DNA of 64,000 nucleotides. Origin: Arthrobacter sp. U41. Lineage in GTDB: Bacteria; Actinomycetota; Actinomycetes; Actinomycetales; Micrococcaceae. Location: the NCBI RefSeq assembly GCF_007679325.1, contig NZ_VEGI01000007.1, positions 62,001 to 126,000 on the forward strand, in the 5' to 3' direction. The notes under the pieces were generated by a model, which saw nothing but the letters and a program-made list of their open reading frames with translations, was not told where the DNA came from and made no database searches. Shown here piece after piece: positions 45,576-53,843 of this stretch (position 1 is the stretch's first letter; each line of letters starts with the position of its first letter). The position numbers and the translations under genes were made by a program.

Positions 45576-45621
45576 TATGGGAGGCCGCGTCCGGCCTCCT
45601 GGCCGAGCCGCCTCACCCATA
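45576..45621 (+). promoter_or_regulatory. Structured leader before the phoH-like gene
   Basis: TATGGG (45576-45581) can pair with CCCATA (45616-45621), enclosing GGAGGCC-N6-GGCCTCC. The hairpin lies 36 bases before the GTG start, in the probable mRNA leader. It matches no riboswitch I recognise. Confidence 0.4.
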
Positions 45622-45657
45622 ACAATTCCGGGCATGTGCCCCGGGGCTGGAGTCGAT

Positions 45658-47100
45658 GTGGCTATTTCTGAACAACTGCCCGACGTCGTGACCGACCAGG
45701 GACAGAAAGCTACCTCTCGCGCCAAGCGAGCCACCTCAAAGACCGGTGCAGCGGGCAGTAACGCCGCAGCCGGTCTTGCTGTTTCCGGGGAAGGGACAGC
45801 AAGCAAGGAACCGGGCCGCAGCTTCGTGATCGACACCTCGGTGCTGCTCTCGGACCCGAGGGCACTGTTGCGGTTCGCGGAGCATGAAGTGATCCTGCCG
45901 ATCGTTGTCATCACTGAACTCGAGGGCAAACGGCACGACCCCGAGCTGGGCTACTTCGCCCGCAAGGCGCTCAGGCTCCTCGATGACCTGCGGGTGGAGC
46001 ATGAGGGACTGGACCGCCCCATCCCGCTTGGCCACGACGGCGGCACGTTGATGGTGGAGTTGAACCACATCTCCGCCGAGGTGCTTCCGGCCGGCTTCCG
46101 CGGCGGGGACAACGACAGCCGGATCCTCGCGGTCGCCAAGAACCTCGCCAACGAGGGCCGCGACGTCACGGTGGTTTCCAAGGACCTTCCGATGCGCGTC
46201 AAGGCCTCGGCCATGGGGCTCCAGGCCGACGAGTACCGCAACGAACTGGTCAAGGACTCGGGCTGGACCGGCGTCGCGGAAATCGACGCCACTGAGGAGG
46301 AAGTGTCAACCCTTTACGGCCACGAGCCGGTCTTCATCCCGGAAGCGGCCGAGTTGCCGACGAACACCGGCCTGGTGATCCTCTCCCAGCGGGGATCAGC
46401 GCTGGGCCGGGTGGGCGCCGACAAGCAGGTCCGCCTGGTCAAGGGTGACCGTGACGTGTTCGGGCTGCACGGACGTTCGGCCGAGCAGCGGCTGGCGATC
46501 GACCTGCTGATGGACCCCTCCGTGGGCATTGTGTCCCTGGGCGGACGCGCGGGCACGGGCAAGTCCGCGCTGGCCCTGTGCGCCGGCCTCGAAGCCGTCC
46601 TGGAGCGCCGGGAACACCGCAAGGTGATCGTCTTCCGGCCGCTCTACGCGGTGGGCGGCCAGGAGCTCGGCTACCTGCCGGGATCCGAGGCGGAGAAAAT
46701 GAACCCTTGGGCGCAGGCGGTCTTCGACACGCTCGGCGCGTTGGTCAGCCAGGAGGTCGTGGAGGAGGTTATGGACCGGGGAATGCTCGAGGTGATGCCG
46801 CTGACCCACATCCGCGGCCGGTCCCTGCACGACGCCTTCGTGATTGTGGACGAGGCCCAGTCGCTCGAGAAGAACGTCCTGCTCACGGTGATGAGCCGGA
46901 TCGGACAGAACTCGAAGATCGTCCTGACCCACGACGTCGCCCAGCGCGACAACCTCCGGGTCGGCCGGCACGACGGCGTTGCCGCCGTCGTCGAGACGCT
47001 CAAGGGGCATCCGCTCTTCGGCCACGTCACGCTCACCCGTTCGGAGCGCTCGCCGATCGCGGCGCTCGTGACGGATTTGCTCGAGGGGGCGGAGATCTAA
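45658..47100 (+). CDS. PIN domain-PhoH ATPase fusion (PhoH2-like)
   Basis: A 480-residue fusion of a PIN-type ribonuclease domain and a PhoH ATPase. Residues about 50-190 hold the PIN acidic residues ([47 protein letters not shown]). The ATPase has Walker [13 protein letters not shown] (about 307-318), Walker [12 protein letters not shown] and [11 protein letters not shown]. Characterised relatives are sequence-specific RNA unwinding and cleaving proteins. I chose GTG 45658 with GGAG 5 bases upstream; the frame opens to 45577. Note a separate single-domain PhoH is not in the window. Confidence 0.88.
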   Translation: MAISEQLPDVVTDQGQKATSRAKRATSKTGAAGSNAAAGLAVSGEGTASKEPGRSFVIDTSVLLSDPRALLRFAEHEVILPIVVITELEGKRHDPELGYFARKALRLLDDLRVEHEGLDRPIPLGHDGGTLMVELNHISAEVLPAGFRGGDNDSRILAVAKNLANEGRDVTVVSKDLPMRVKASAMGLQADEYRNELVKDSGWTGVAEIDATEEEVSTLYGHEPVFIPEAAELPTNTGLVILSQRGSALGRVGADKQVRLVKGDRDVFGLHGRSAEQRLAIDLLMDPSVGIVSLGGRAGTGKSALALCAGLEAVLERREHRKVIVFRPLYAVGGQELGYLPGSEAEKMNPWAQAVFDTLGALVSQEVVEEVMDRGMLEVMPLTHIRGRSLHDAFVIVDEAQSLEKNVLLTVMSRIGQNSKIVLTHDVAQRDNLRVGRHDGVAAVVETLKGHPLFGHVTLTRSERSPIAALVTDLLEGAEI

Positions 47101-47162
47101 GTCGGGTTCTTCGTTCTCGCCTTCGTGAGGGGCCGTGGTCCGTTTGCCGGGCCGCGGCCCTT

Positions 47163-47406
47163 CGCCGTCGCTTAGACACGTCACTTGTGGCCCGCTTCGG
47201 TCGCTGGGCGACCTTCGGGACCTCAAGCGCCGCGATGCGCTCCTCTGCGAAGAACCGCGGTCCGGCGCGTGCGTCCGGTTTGCTCCTCGCGGGGGTCACC
47301 TTCGCGGGTCCGCGGTGTCCCGCTGAGGAGCGCATCGCCGACCAGAGCGAAGCGGAGGTCGCCCAGCGACCGCAGTGAAGCGGCGGGAGGTGTCTAAGCG
47401 ACGGCG
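47163..47406. repeat. 244-bp symmetric fold-back element
   Basis: Three perfect inverted-repeat pairs share the same centre near 47285: 47163-47179 with 47390-47406 (17 bp), 47199-47214 with 47356-47371 (16 bp), and 47232-47245 with 47325-47338 (14 bp). Short open frames occur but none looks like a protein or has a ribosome site. It fills most of the 347-base gap between the phoH-like gene and the signal peptidase gene. Candidate non-autonomous mobile or structured-RNA element. Confidence 0.75.
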
Positions 47407-47447
47407 GGGCGCCGTGGACCCGCTTGCCGGACGCCCCCACTTCTTAG

Positions 47448-47930
47448 CTACTGTCCCAGGACGGTGCCTTGGACTGCTGCCACGGGGATCGGGCCGAAGT
47501 CGCGGGAGTCTACCGAGGATTCGCGGTTGTCGCCGAGGACGAAGAGCTGGCCGGGCGGTACCGTCACTGTGCCGTAGTAGACGCCGTCGATGGTGCGCTG
47601 GTCGAGGAAGGGTTCCGTGGCTTCGGCGCCGTCCACGATGAGGATGCCGTCGCGGATGGCGACCGTCTGGCCTTCGGTTGCCACAACGCGTTTGAGCAGC
47701 ACGGCTTCGTTGGGCATCTCGCCGTCGTCCGGTCCCTTGAACACGACCAACTGACCGGGCTGGACCCCGGCCAGCCGGGGTCCAGCCTTGTTCAGCCAGA
47801 CCATGCCGCCGGCCGCGACGGTCGGTTCCATGCTGTTCGAGCTGACCGTGATCGGTTCGACCACCCAGACCCGGAGCGCCAGCAGTCCGCCCAGGCAGAG
47901 GGCGGCGGCCGCCATGGTGCGCCGCTGCAC
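47448..47930 (-). CDS. lepB: Signal peptidase I
   Basis: Membrane serine protease that removes signal peptides from exported proteins. The 160-residue protein has one N-terminal membrane helix (about 6-24), the catalytic Ser33 in SNSMEPT, the general-base Lys80 in LLKRVVATEG, and GDNRESSVDSRDFG (133-146). It is of the short Gram-positive type. The GTG start lies 5 bases after the stop of the multicopper oxidase gene, so the two are coupled; this suggests a signal peptidase dedicated to, or co-regulated with, that exported oxidase. Confidence 0.92.
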   Translation of the reverse strand: MQRRTMAAAALCLGGLLALRVWVVEPITVSSNSMEPTVAAGGMVWLNKAGPRLAGVQPGQLVVFKGPDDGEMPNEAVLLKRVVATEGQTVAIRDGILIVDGAEATEPFLDQRTIDGVYYGTVTVPPGQLFVLGDNRESSVDSRDFGPIPVAAVQGTVLGQ

Positions 47931-47935
47931 CGGGC

Positions 47936-49540
47936 TCAGCCCTGCACTGGATCCCAGACGGCCGGGGCCGCCGTGATCGGATCGTTCGGGTCCTCCTCAT
48001 CGGCGCCGAGTCCCACCCGGAACTGGAGCATCATGGAGTGGTCCTCGTGGGTCAGGTTGTGGCAGTGGACCATGTACCGTCCCCGGTGGGGACCGAAGTG
48101 GACCAGCAACCGCACGGTTTCGTCCTCGCCGATGTACACCACGTCCTTGGGGCCCTTCTCGTACGCGAACGGGGGCTTGCCGTTGCGGCTGAGGACCTGG
48201 AAGTCCACGAGGTGCATGTGCATGGGGTGGAACCAGCCGCCCGAGCTGTTCTCCATCTCCCAGATTTCCACGGCGTCCAGGGCCGGATTTGCCATCACCC
48301 GTTTGAATCCACTGGCGATGACCTCCTCCCAGGTGAGGTCGTCGATCGTCCAGATATTCGTGTCGTCGTCATGCTTGATCCGGAACCTGCGCGTCTTGAC
48401 GGCGTCGGTGGCTTTGAGGTCCATGGGATGGCTGGTCGCCAGCGTGGTCGGGATCGAATTCCAGGTGGGGTCCGCGGTGTTGACAGTGTCCCCCACAACG
48501 TCGAACCGCATGATCTTTCCAGTATGGTCAAAGTCGCGGTTGTTCTCGTTCGACGTGTTGCGCAGTTCGATTCGGGTCCCGACGGCGTACTTGCGGAAGT
48601 CAATCAGGACTTCGTAACGCTCGGCGCCGCCGTGGCGCCAGGACCCGACCGTCTGCGCCACGGGCATCAACCCGGCGTCGGTGGCCACCACGGTGACCGG
48701 GTCCCCGGTGCTGAGCCTGAAGTTGTAGGACCGGGACACGGAGGCGTTCAGGATCCGGAAGCGGTAGACGCGTTTCTGGACCTTCATGACCGGCCAGGGT
48801 TTGCCGTTGACCAGGATGACGTCGCCCCACAGGCCTGAGTGCTCGCGGTCGTCAAAGCCCAGGGCGCCGTTGGCCGCGAACATGGCGTCGCTGATGGTGA
48901 GGGGCACGTCGAACTGGCCCTGCGGGAGGAGACCCTTTTCGACCGGATCGCTGATCAGGTACTGGCCGGCCAGCCCCGAGTAGACGTTCTGCGCCGTGAA
49001 GTGGACCGCGTGATCGTGGTACCAGAGGGATCTCGCGGGCTGAAAATTCGGATAGTGGTACTCCTTGTAGAACCCGGGCAACGTGAGGTCATTCGCATAG
49101 CCGTCGTACTGCGGAAGCGACGCGGAGCCGTGCAGGTGGGTTGAGGTGGGGAGCGCGTGTCCGAGCGTCGGGTGTTTGGCCGGAAGCTGGTTCCGGACGC
49201 GCACGATGGCCCGGGTTCCCCTGTCGATCCGGATGGTGGGGCCGGGGAAGATGCCGTTGTACCCCAGGATCGGCGTGCTCAGGCGGGACAGGATCTTTGC
49301 GCTGCCCAGCCGTTGCGTCATGGTGTAGTGGCGGGTGGTGACGCCGTCGGCGTCGACGGTGGTCTGGTAGGCCAGCGGCGGGGGGATGGTGAGCGGTGTC
49401 CCGTAGGGCCTTGGCATGTCTCTGTCACTGAGTTTGCTGGCAGACTTCGCGCTGACGCCGGAGATGGGCACGGTCACGATGCCCGCTCCGACCACTCCAG
49501 CTCCGCCAAGGATGAGTGCTTGCCGCCGTGTAAGGGTCAT
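47936..49540 (-). CDS. Tat-exported multicopper oxidase (CotA/bilirubin-oxidase-like)
   Basis: A 534-residue secreted copper oxidase that couples oxidation of phenols or metal ions to reduction of O2 to water. A twin-arginine signal (LTRRQALILGGAGVVGAG) starts the protein. All four copper motifs are present: THLHG (His135/137), WYHDHA (His175/177), HPMHMH and HCHNLTHEDHSMM near the C-terminus, the last with the T1 Cys and axial Met. THLHG and the HPMHMH form resemble CotA/bilirubin oxidase and phenoxazinone synthase. ATG 49540 follows AAAGGAAA. The substrate is unknown. Confidence 0.92.
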   Translation of the reverse strand: MTLTRRQALILGGAGVVGAGIVTVPISGVSAKSASKLSDRDMPRPYGTPLTIPPPLAYQTTVDADGVTTRHYTMTQRLGSAKILSRLSTPILGYNGIFPGPTIRIDRGTRAIVRVRNQLPAKHPTLGHALPTSTHLHGSASLPQYDGYANDLTLPGFYKEYHYPNFQPARSLWYHDHAVHFTAQNVYSGLAGQYLISDPVEKGLLPQGQFDVPLTISDAMFAANGALGFDDREHSGLWGDVILVNGKPWPVMKVQKRVYRFRILNASVSRSYNFRLSTGDPVTVVATDAGLMPVAQTVGSWRHGGAERYEVLIDFRKYAVGTRIELRNTSNENNRDFDHTGKIMRFDVVGDTVNTADPTWNSIPTTLATSHPMDLKATDAVKTRRFRIKHDDDTNIWTIDDLTWEEVIASGFKRVMANPALDAVEIWEMENSSGGWFHPMHMHLVDFQVLSRNGKPPFAYEKGPKDVVYIGEDETVRLLVHFGPHRGRYMVHCHNLTHEDHSMMLQFRVGLGADEEDPNDPITAAPAVWDPVQG

Positions 49541-49625
49541 GTTGAGCGGTTTCCTTTCAACATCGGTGGTACTTCCGACAGCGTGGGCCAGTGAACTTGG
49601 AAAAACCTGCGGCATGGCCCAGCTG

Positions 49626-50156
49626 CTAGGGGGTGTGGTGGGACAGGCCCAGCGACAAACGGGAGCCCCCGGGGCCGTCAAGAACCAGGGCGATTGCCTT
49701 GTCCGGGACTTCGAAGATCAGGGTGGCGCCGGTTGACGCGCCTTGCTTGAGGTCCACAACAGGCGGTGATTGCCAGATAGGCCGGAACTGCTCCCGGCCC
49801 AGGCCGGAGATGCTGAAGCCGCCGGTATCCAGGCGCAGGCCGTCGGGCTCCAGCGCCGTGAACTGGACCAGGAGCCGGACCCTGTGGCTGCCTTCGGCGG
49901 GGGCGCCGTCGAGTGCGTCGTCGTTGTCCTCCGGTTCCCAGCCGTCGTCCTCGACCGGGACGATCTCCCCGATGCTGGCCATGCCGCCCGGAATGGAAGC
50001 CGACGCGCCCAGGGGCACGCTCGGTTCGGGCTGCGCCGTAAGGAACAGGTACGTGAGGACAAGTCCGATAAGGGCGAGCAGGGCGACGGGAATCAGCACC
50101 AGGCGCCGGCGTCTGGCCCTGGGGCCGGGCGTGGTTTCAAGCTCGGTCGCAGACAT
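49626..50156 (-). CDS. Membrane-anchored extracytoplasmic protein upstream of the copper oxidase
   Basis: A 176-residue protein not matched to a named family. After a basic N-terminus (RARRRR) comes one membrane helix (about 21-40) and an extracytoplasmic domain of about 130 residues, acidic near 60-80 and predicted beta-rich (VRLLVQFTALEPDGLRL), perhaps immunoglobulin-like. There is no His/Met/Cys-rich copper site. It lies 85 bases before the oxidase and 17 genes do not intervene, so the three genes may form one operon (this protein, oxidase, lepB). ATG 50156 is chosen; an in-frame TTG at 50168 is possible. Confidence 0.7.
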   Translation of the reverse strand: MSATELETTPGPRARRRRLVLIPVALLALIGLVLTYLFLTAQPEPSVPLGASASIPGGMASIGEIVPVEDDGWEPEDNDDALDGAPAEGSHRVRLLVQFTALEPDGLRLDTGGFSISGLGREQFRPIWQSPPVVDLKQGASTGATLIFEVPDKAIALVLDGPGGSRLSLGLSHHTP

Positions 50157-50225
50157 GCGGCCATTCAAGTCAGCCCGGCTTGGGAAAAGCCGGGACCGGT
50201 GGTTCCCCGGTGTACTCGGCCGGAG

Positions 50226-50876
50226 CTAGGCCCCGATGCCCAGGAACTCCGCCGTTGCATGGTGGCCGGCAACCTGTAGCTCCCAGTCGGGACGGTTGAA
50301 GGTGGCGGGGGTCAGGCGGACGTTCTGGACGTCCTGGCACTTGCCGCCCCAGGCGGCGCGGGTGACGCCGTTCAGTTCGTATCCGAGGGAACGGGAGACG
50401 CCCAGGGACTGCCGGTTCCAGGCCGCCGCCTCGGATTCCGCGGCCTCCGCACCGAGCCAGTCGAAGGCATAGAGGGCGACGGCGGCCCGCATCTCCTTGC
50501 CGAAACCCCGGCCGTGCACGCTCTGCCGGAGCCACGAACCCGTGCTGACCGTCTTCAGGACGGCGAAGTCCTTGGCCCCCACATCCTGGCAGCCGATGAA
50601 CGCGCCGTCATGCCAGATGCCCAGCAGCAGCGTCCATTCCTGCGGCGACATATTTCCGCGGCACCGCCAGTACCACTGCGCCATGTTGGGGCCCAGCTCC
50701 CCGGCCGGGGCCTCCGCCCACGGCCGGCTGAAGGGGCTGCGCCCCGGTTCGTGGATGCCGCTCAGTGCCGCCTCCGCCGCCGCCGGGATCTCCTCGTCCC
50801 GGATAGGGCGCAGCACCAGGCGGGGTGTGGTCAGGGTGAGGCCGAAGGGAGGCCAGCAGGCGGCGAGCTCAGTCAT
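50226..50876 (-). CDS. GNAT-family N-acetyltransferase (RimJ/RimL-like)
   Basis: A 216-residue acetyltransferase of the type that acetylates ribosomal-protein or other N-termini, or small-molecule amines. LTTPRLVLRPIRDEEIP is the usual RimJ/RimL start, and SVHGRGFGKEMRAAVALYAFDWLGAE with NRQSLGVSRSLGYELNG are the acetyl-CoA and late motifs. ATG 50876 lies 6 bases after TAGGCT (50883-50888), so it is probably leaderless. The substrate is unknown. Confidence 0.85.
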   Translation of the reverse strand: MTELAACWPPFGLTLTTPRLVLRPIRDEEIPAAAEAALSGIHEPGRSPFSRPWAEAPAGELGPNMAQWYWRCRGNMSPQEWTLLLGIWHDGAFIGCQDVGAKDFAVLKTVSTGSWLRQSVHGRGFGKEMRAAVALYAFDWLGAEAAESEAAAWNRQSLGVSRSLGYELNGVTRAAWGGKCQDVQNVRLTPATFNRPDWELQVAGHHATAEFLGIGA

Positions 50877-50920
50877 CCGGGAAGCCTAGCCGAGCGGGGG
50901 ACTCTCAGCGAGTCACACGC

Positions 50921-51748
50921 TCAGCCGGCCGGGAGTTCCCAGCTGATGTGCCGGCGGACATCCGTCAGGTTCATGGACTCGGCCAGGAACAGGTCATCCA
51001 GCATGTATTCGTCCACGCCCAGGATCCGGAGCCAGTGCCCGTAGACATCCGGCCCGTCCTCTTCCTGTCCGCCCTCCAGCCAGCGGCTCGCGACACATAC
51101 GCCCGTGCCGGCGTCGATCCTCACCACTGTGCGGCCCGGCCGGCACAGCGGCGCGCCGGGGTCGCTGGGACGGTATCCGGGGTTCGGCGTCACGGTGGCT
51201 TCCAGGGCGGGACGGCCCTCATGGACGACGTCGGTGATGGGGCCCAGCTCCACGGGGTTGGCGTTGGGGAACTCCAGGGGCACGGGGGCGTTTCCGGCCA
51301 GTTCCACGGGGTCCAGGGCGGCGGCGAAGCGCCCGTTGCCGAACCCGGGTTCGCCGTACGCTGCTTCGGGCCGGCGGCGGACCAGCCCGTGGTCGTCATA
51401 GACCGGGGTCACGAGGTGGGGCGGCAGCAGCCAGGTCTTCCTGGTGGAGCGGGTGTAGAACACGTCGCGGGAATCATTGATCCCGGTGGTGCTTTGCAGG
51501 ACCAGCCCGTCCGCGGTTTCCAGCCGCAGGGCTCCCGGGCGGCGCAGCCACGCCCGGACCAGGTCCGGAGCCGGTCCTGTTTCAGGAGCATCCGGCTCGG
51601 CGGAGAGGGGCCGGTCCAGGTACTCAAAGCGCAGTGAATGCCACTTCCACGGGGAGGAGCGGCACAGGTCCCGGAAGGCGGCCGCCTGCTCCGCGGCGTC
51701 CCGGGGCGGGCGCGGCTCGCGCCGGTTCGAGGTGTCCCATGCGGCCAT
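50921..51748 (-). CDS. Hypothetical protein, about 275 residues
   Basis: I do not recognise this family. The protein is soluble in appearance, with no signal peptide or membrane helix. Features are a Trp-rich opening (CRSSPWKWHSLRFEYL), a probable beta-rich body (LVLQSTTGINDSR, ALEATVTPNPGYRPSDPGAP) and LSRWLEGGQEEDG-like stretches before a conserved-looking end (DDLFLAESMNLTDVRRHISWELP). Third-position GC is typical of real genes here. ATG 51748 follows TAAACT (51755-51760) by 6 bases: leaderless. The frame opens two codons upstream. Confidence 0.75.
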   Translation of the reverse strand: MAAWDTSNRREPRPPRDAAEQAAAFRDLCRSSPWKWHSLRFEYLDRPLSAEPDAPETGPAPDLVRAWLRRPGALRLETADGLVLQSTTGINDSRDVFYTRSTRKTWLLPPHLVTPVYDDHGLVRRRPEAAYGEPGFGNGRFAAALDPVELAGNAPVPLEFPNANPVELGPITDVVHEGRPALEATVTPNPGYRPSDPGAPLCRPGRTVVRIDAGTGVCVASRWLEGGQEEDGPDVYGHWLRILGVDEYMLDDLFLAESMNLTDVRRHISWELPAG

Positions 51749-51807
51749 ATCCACAGTTTACGCGCGGGCCCGGCACCGGCGGCCGGAATTTCCAGTAGCA
51801 TCCGAGG

Positions 51808-52368
51808 GTGATCCAACGACTCGGCGCACTGGGTGAAGTGACCCCGCTGGCCTTCTGGCTGGTGCTGCTGGCGTGTGCCTATCTGGCGGTGGTGGCCGTC
51901 CGGCTCACGGTGATTGATGTCCGGCACCATCTGCTGCCGGACCGGATCGTCTTTCCGTCCTACGCCGTCGCGGGGGCGCTGCTGCTGGGCGCCGCGGCGG
52001 TCCACACGGTGTCCGGGACCGCTGCGGCGGCGGTGCCCGACGGCGGCGCCGGCTTCTTCGGGGTCCCCGGACTCCGCGTTGTGGCCGGGGGAGCGGCGCT
52101 GTGGCTGTTCTATTTCCTGCTGCGGGCCGTCTATCCGCCCGGGATGGGCTTCGGAGACGTCAAGCTGGCGGGCGTTCTGGGCATGTATCTGGGCTTCCTT
52201 GGCTGGCCGCACGTCTTCGCGGGGACCTTCGCCGCGTTCCTCTTCGGCGGGCTGTGGAGCCTGGCCCTCCTGGCCTCGCGGCGCGGCACCTTGAAATCGA
52301 GTATCCCCTTCGGGCCGTTTATGCTGGCCGGCACCGCCGCGGCCATGCTTCTGCTCCCGGCGTCCTGA
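51808..52368 (+). CDS. Prepilin peptidase (A24 family), short form
   Basis: A 186-residue polytopic aspartic protease that processes type IV prepilins or Flp pilins. The two catalytic Asp are Asp37 in VIDVRHHLLPD and Asp117 in GMGFGDVKLAG. It lacks the N-terminal methyltransferase domain of PilD, as in TadV/FppA-type enzymes. No pilin or tad genes are in the window, so its substrates lie elsewhere. GTG 51808 is 6 bases after TAGCAT (51796-51801): leaderless. Confidence 0.88.
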   Translation: MIQRLGALGEVTPLAFWLVLLACAYLAVVAVRLTVIDVRHHLLPDRIVFPSYAVAGALLLGAAAVHTVSGTAAAAVPDGGAGFFGVPGLRVVAGGAALWLFYFLLRAVYPPGMGFGDVKLAGVLGMYLGFLGWPHVFAGTFAAFLFGGLWSLALLASRRGTLKSSIPFGPFMLAGTAAAMLLLPAS

Positions 52369-52443
52369 GGCGCGGCCGGACGCCGGGCTGCTGTCCGCCG
52401 GCTGCTGTCCGTTGTCCCGGCGCACGTTGGCTAGGCTGGCCGG

Positions 52444-52914
52444 ATGGCTACCCCCGATTTCATTCTCAAGCTGCGCGCCAGGATCGGCCACGAGGCCCTC
52501 TGGATCCCCGGTGCCCGGGCCGTTGTGTTCGACGACGCCGGCCGGGTCCTGCTCGGCCAGCGGGCGGACAACGGCCAGTGGGGGCTGATCACCGGAATTC
52601 TGGAGCCCGGGGAAGAGCCGGCGGCGGGCATGCTGCGGGAAGTCCTGGAGGAGACCGGCGTCGTGGCCGCCGCGGAACGGCTGGTCTCGGTGGACGCCGT
52701 CGGACCCACCACGTATCCGAACGGGGACGTGTGCCACTTCCTGACGCTCGAGTTCCGGTGCCGCTATGTCTCCGGGGTGGCGCGGGTCAACGACGACGAA
52801 TCCCTCGCGGTGGGCTGGTTCGGCCCGGAGGAGTTCCCGGAGCTGATGGCCGGGCATCTGGAGAGCATTGAACGGGCGCGGCAGGAAGACGGCGCTGCCC
52901 ACTTCCATCGCTGA
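52444..52914 (+). CDS. NUDIX hydrolase
   Basis: A 156-residue pyrophosphohydrolase. The Nudix box spans residues 51-73, starting GILEPGEEP and ending REVLEETGV, with all catalytic Glu present. The N-terminal HEALWIPGARAVVFD and late LGWFGPEEFPEL stretches fit ADP-ribose or NDP-sugar pyrophosphatase-like members; the substrate cannot be fixed. ATG 52444 lies 6 bases after TAGGCT (52432-52437): leaderless. Two copies of GGCTGCTGTCCG sit just upstream (52386-52409). Confidence 0.87.
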   Translation: MATPDFILKLRARIGHEALWIPGARAVVFDDAGRVLLGQRADNGQWGLITGILEPGEEPAAGMLREVLEETGVVAAAERLVSVDAVGPTTYPNGDVCHFLTLEFRCRYVSGVARVNDDESLAVGWFGPEEFPELMAGHLESIERARQEDGAAHFHR

Positions 52915-53063
52915 CGGCCGCCGGCAGTGGCCCGGGCGGGCAGGCTGCACCTTCCCGGGGCGGACTTCGCGCTTTTTGTCAGTGCCCCGACGTAGCCTGC
53001 TCCTGTCCAGCCAGCCGCTGGATCAAGTTGGCCCGGGTGCGCCCGGACCGGAAATGGGGAAGC

Positions 53064-53732
53064 ATGACAGATTCAGCGCTGACGCACATTTACGTCCTCC
53101 TGGACCGCTCCGGGTCCATGAGTTCCATCGCCGACGACACCGTGGGCGGTTTTGCCGCGTTCGTCCGTGAGCAGCAGGCCGTTCCGGGCCGCTGCCGGCT
53201 CTCGCTGGCCCAGTTCGACGACAGCTACGAGCGGGTCTACGCCTCGGTGGACATCCAGGATGTGCCTGCCCTGGACCTGCAGCCCCGCGGCAGTACCGCG
53301 CTGCACGATGCCATGGTCCGGCTGATCGGCGAGGCAGGTGCGGAGCTGGCCGCACTCCCGGAGGACCAGCGCCCCGGCACGGTGCTGGTGGCCGTCCTGA
53401 CCGACGGGCACGAGAACTCCTCACGGGAGGCCACAGGCGCCATGGTCAAGGAGCTGGTTGAACGGCAGCAGAGCCAGTGGGGCTGGCAGTTCACGTATCT
53501 GGGCGCCAACCAGGACGCCGTGTTGACGGCCCACGGGCTGGGCATCCGGGCCGAGGACGCCCTGACGTACGCCGCGGGGAACGTGGAGGCGGCCTTCCAT
53601 GTCCAGTCGGCGAAGACGCGGCGGCTGAGGGAGGCGCGGATCGGCGGGGCGAGCCTTGCCGACGCCGCGGCTGCGGCGGCCTACACGGCGGAGGAACGGG
53701 ACGCGGCCGGGGGAGGGACTCCGGCGCCCTGA
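53064..53732 (+). CDS. von Willebrand factor A domain protein
   Basis: A 222-residue protein that is almost entirely one VWA domain. The metal-ion-dependent adhesion site is complete: DRSGS (14-18), the Thr in GSTALHDAM, and the Asp in LTDGHEN (about 113). A short Ala-rich helical tail follows. No signal peptide is present, so it is probably cytoplasmic. VWA proteins of this size often partner ATPases or serve as binding subunits, but none is adjacent. I chose ATG 53064 (MTDSALTH) with GGGGAAG upstream; the frame opens to 53028. Confidence 0.85.
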   Translation: MTDSALTHIYVLLDRSGSMSSIADDTVGGFAAFVREQQAVPGRCRLSLAQFDDSYERVYASVDIQDVPALDLQPRGSTALHDAMVRLIGEAGAELAALPEDQRPGTVLVAVLTDGHENSSREATGAMVKELVERQQSQWGWQFTYLGANQDAVLTAHGLGIRAEDALTYAAGNVEAAFHVQSAKTRRLREARIGGASLADAAAAAAYTAEERDAAGGGTPAP

Positions 53733-53755
53733 GCGCGCGCCGGCCGCACAGGAAA

Positions 53756-53795
53756 CGGCGGCCGGCGCCTTTCGCGGGAAAGGTGCCGGCCGCCG
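53756..53795. terminator. Bidirectional terminator between VWA gene and fumC
   Basis: Arms 53756-53773 and 53778-53795 form an 18-bp stem with one mismatch around GCGG, ending CCTTTC/GAAAGG at the top. It lies between convergent genes. Confidence 0.75.
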
Positions 53796-53843
53796 TCGGA
53801 CGCTGCCGCGCCGGGATGGCGCGGGGGCTGGGCGCGGGGTGTG

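Noticed and set aside
47101..47447. Several open frames of 60-270 residues through the fold-back region
   Set aside because: They have no ribosome sites, no family resemblance, and are explained by the GC-rich inverted repeats.
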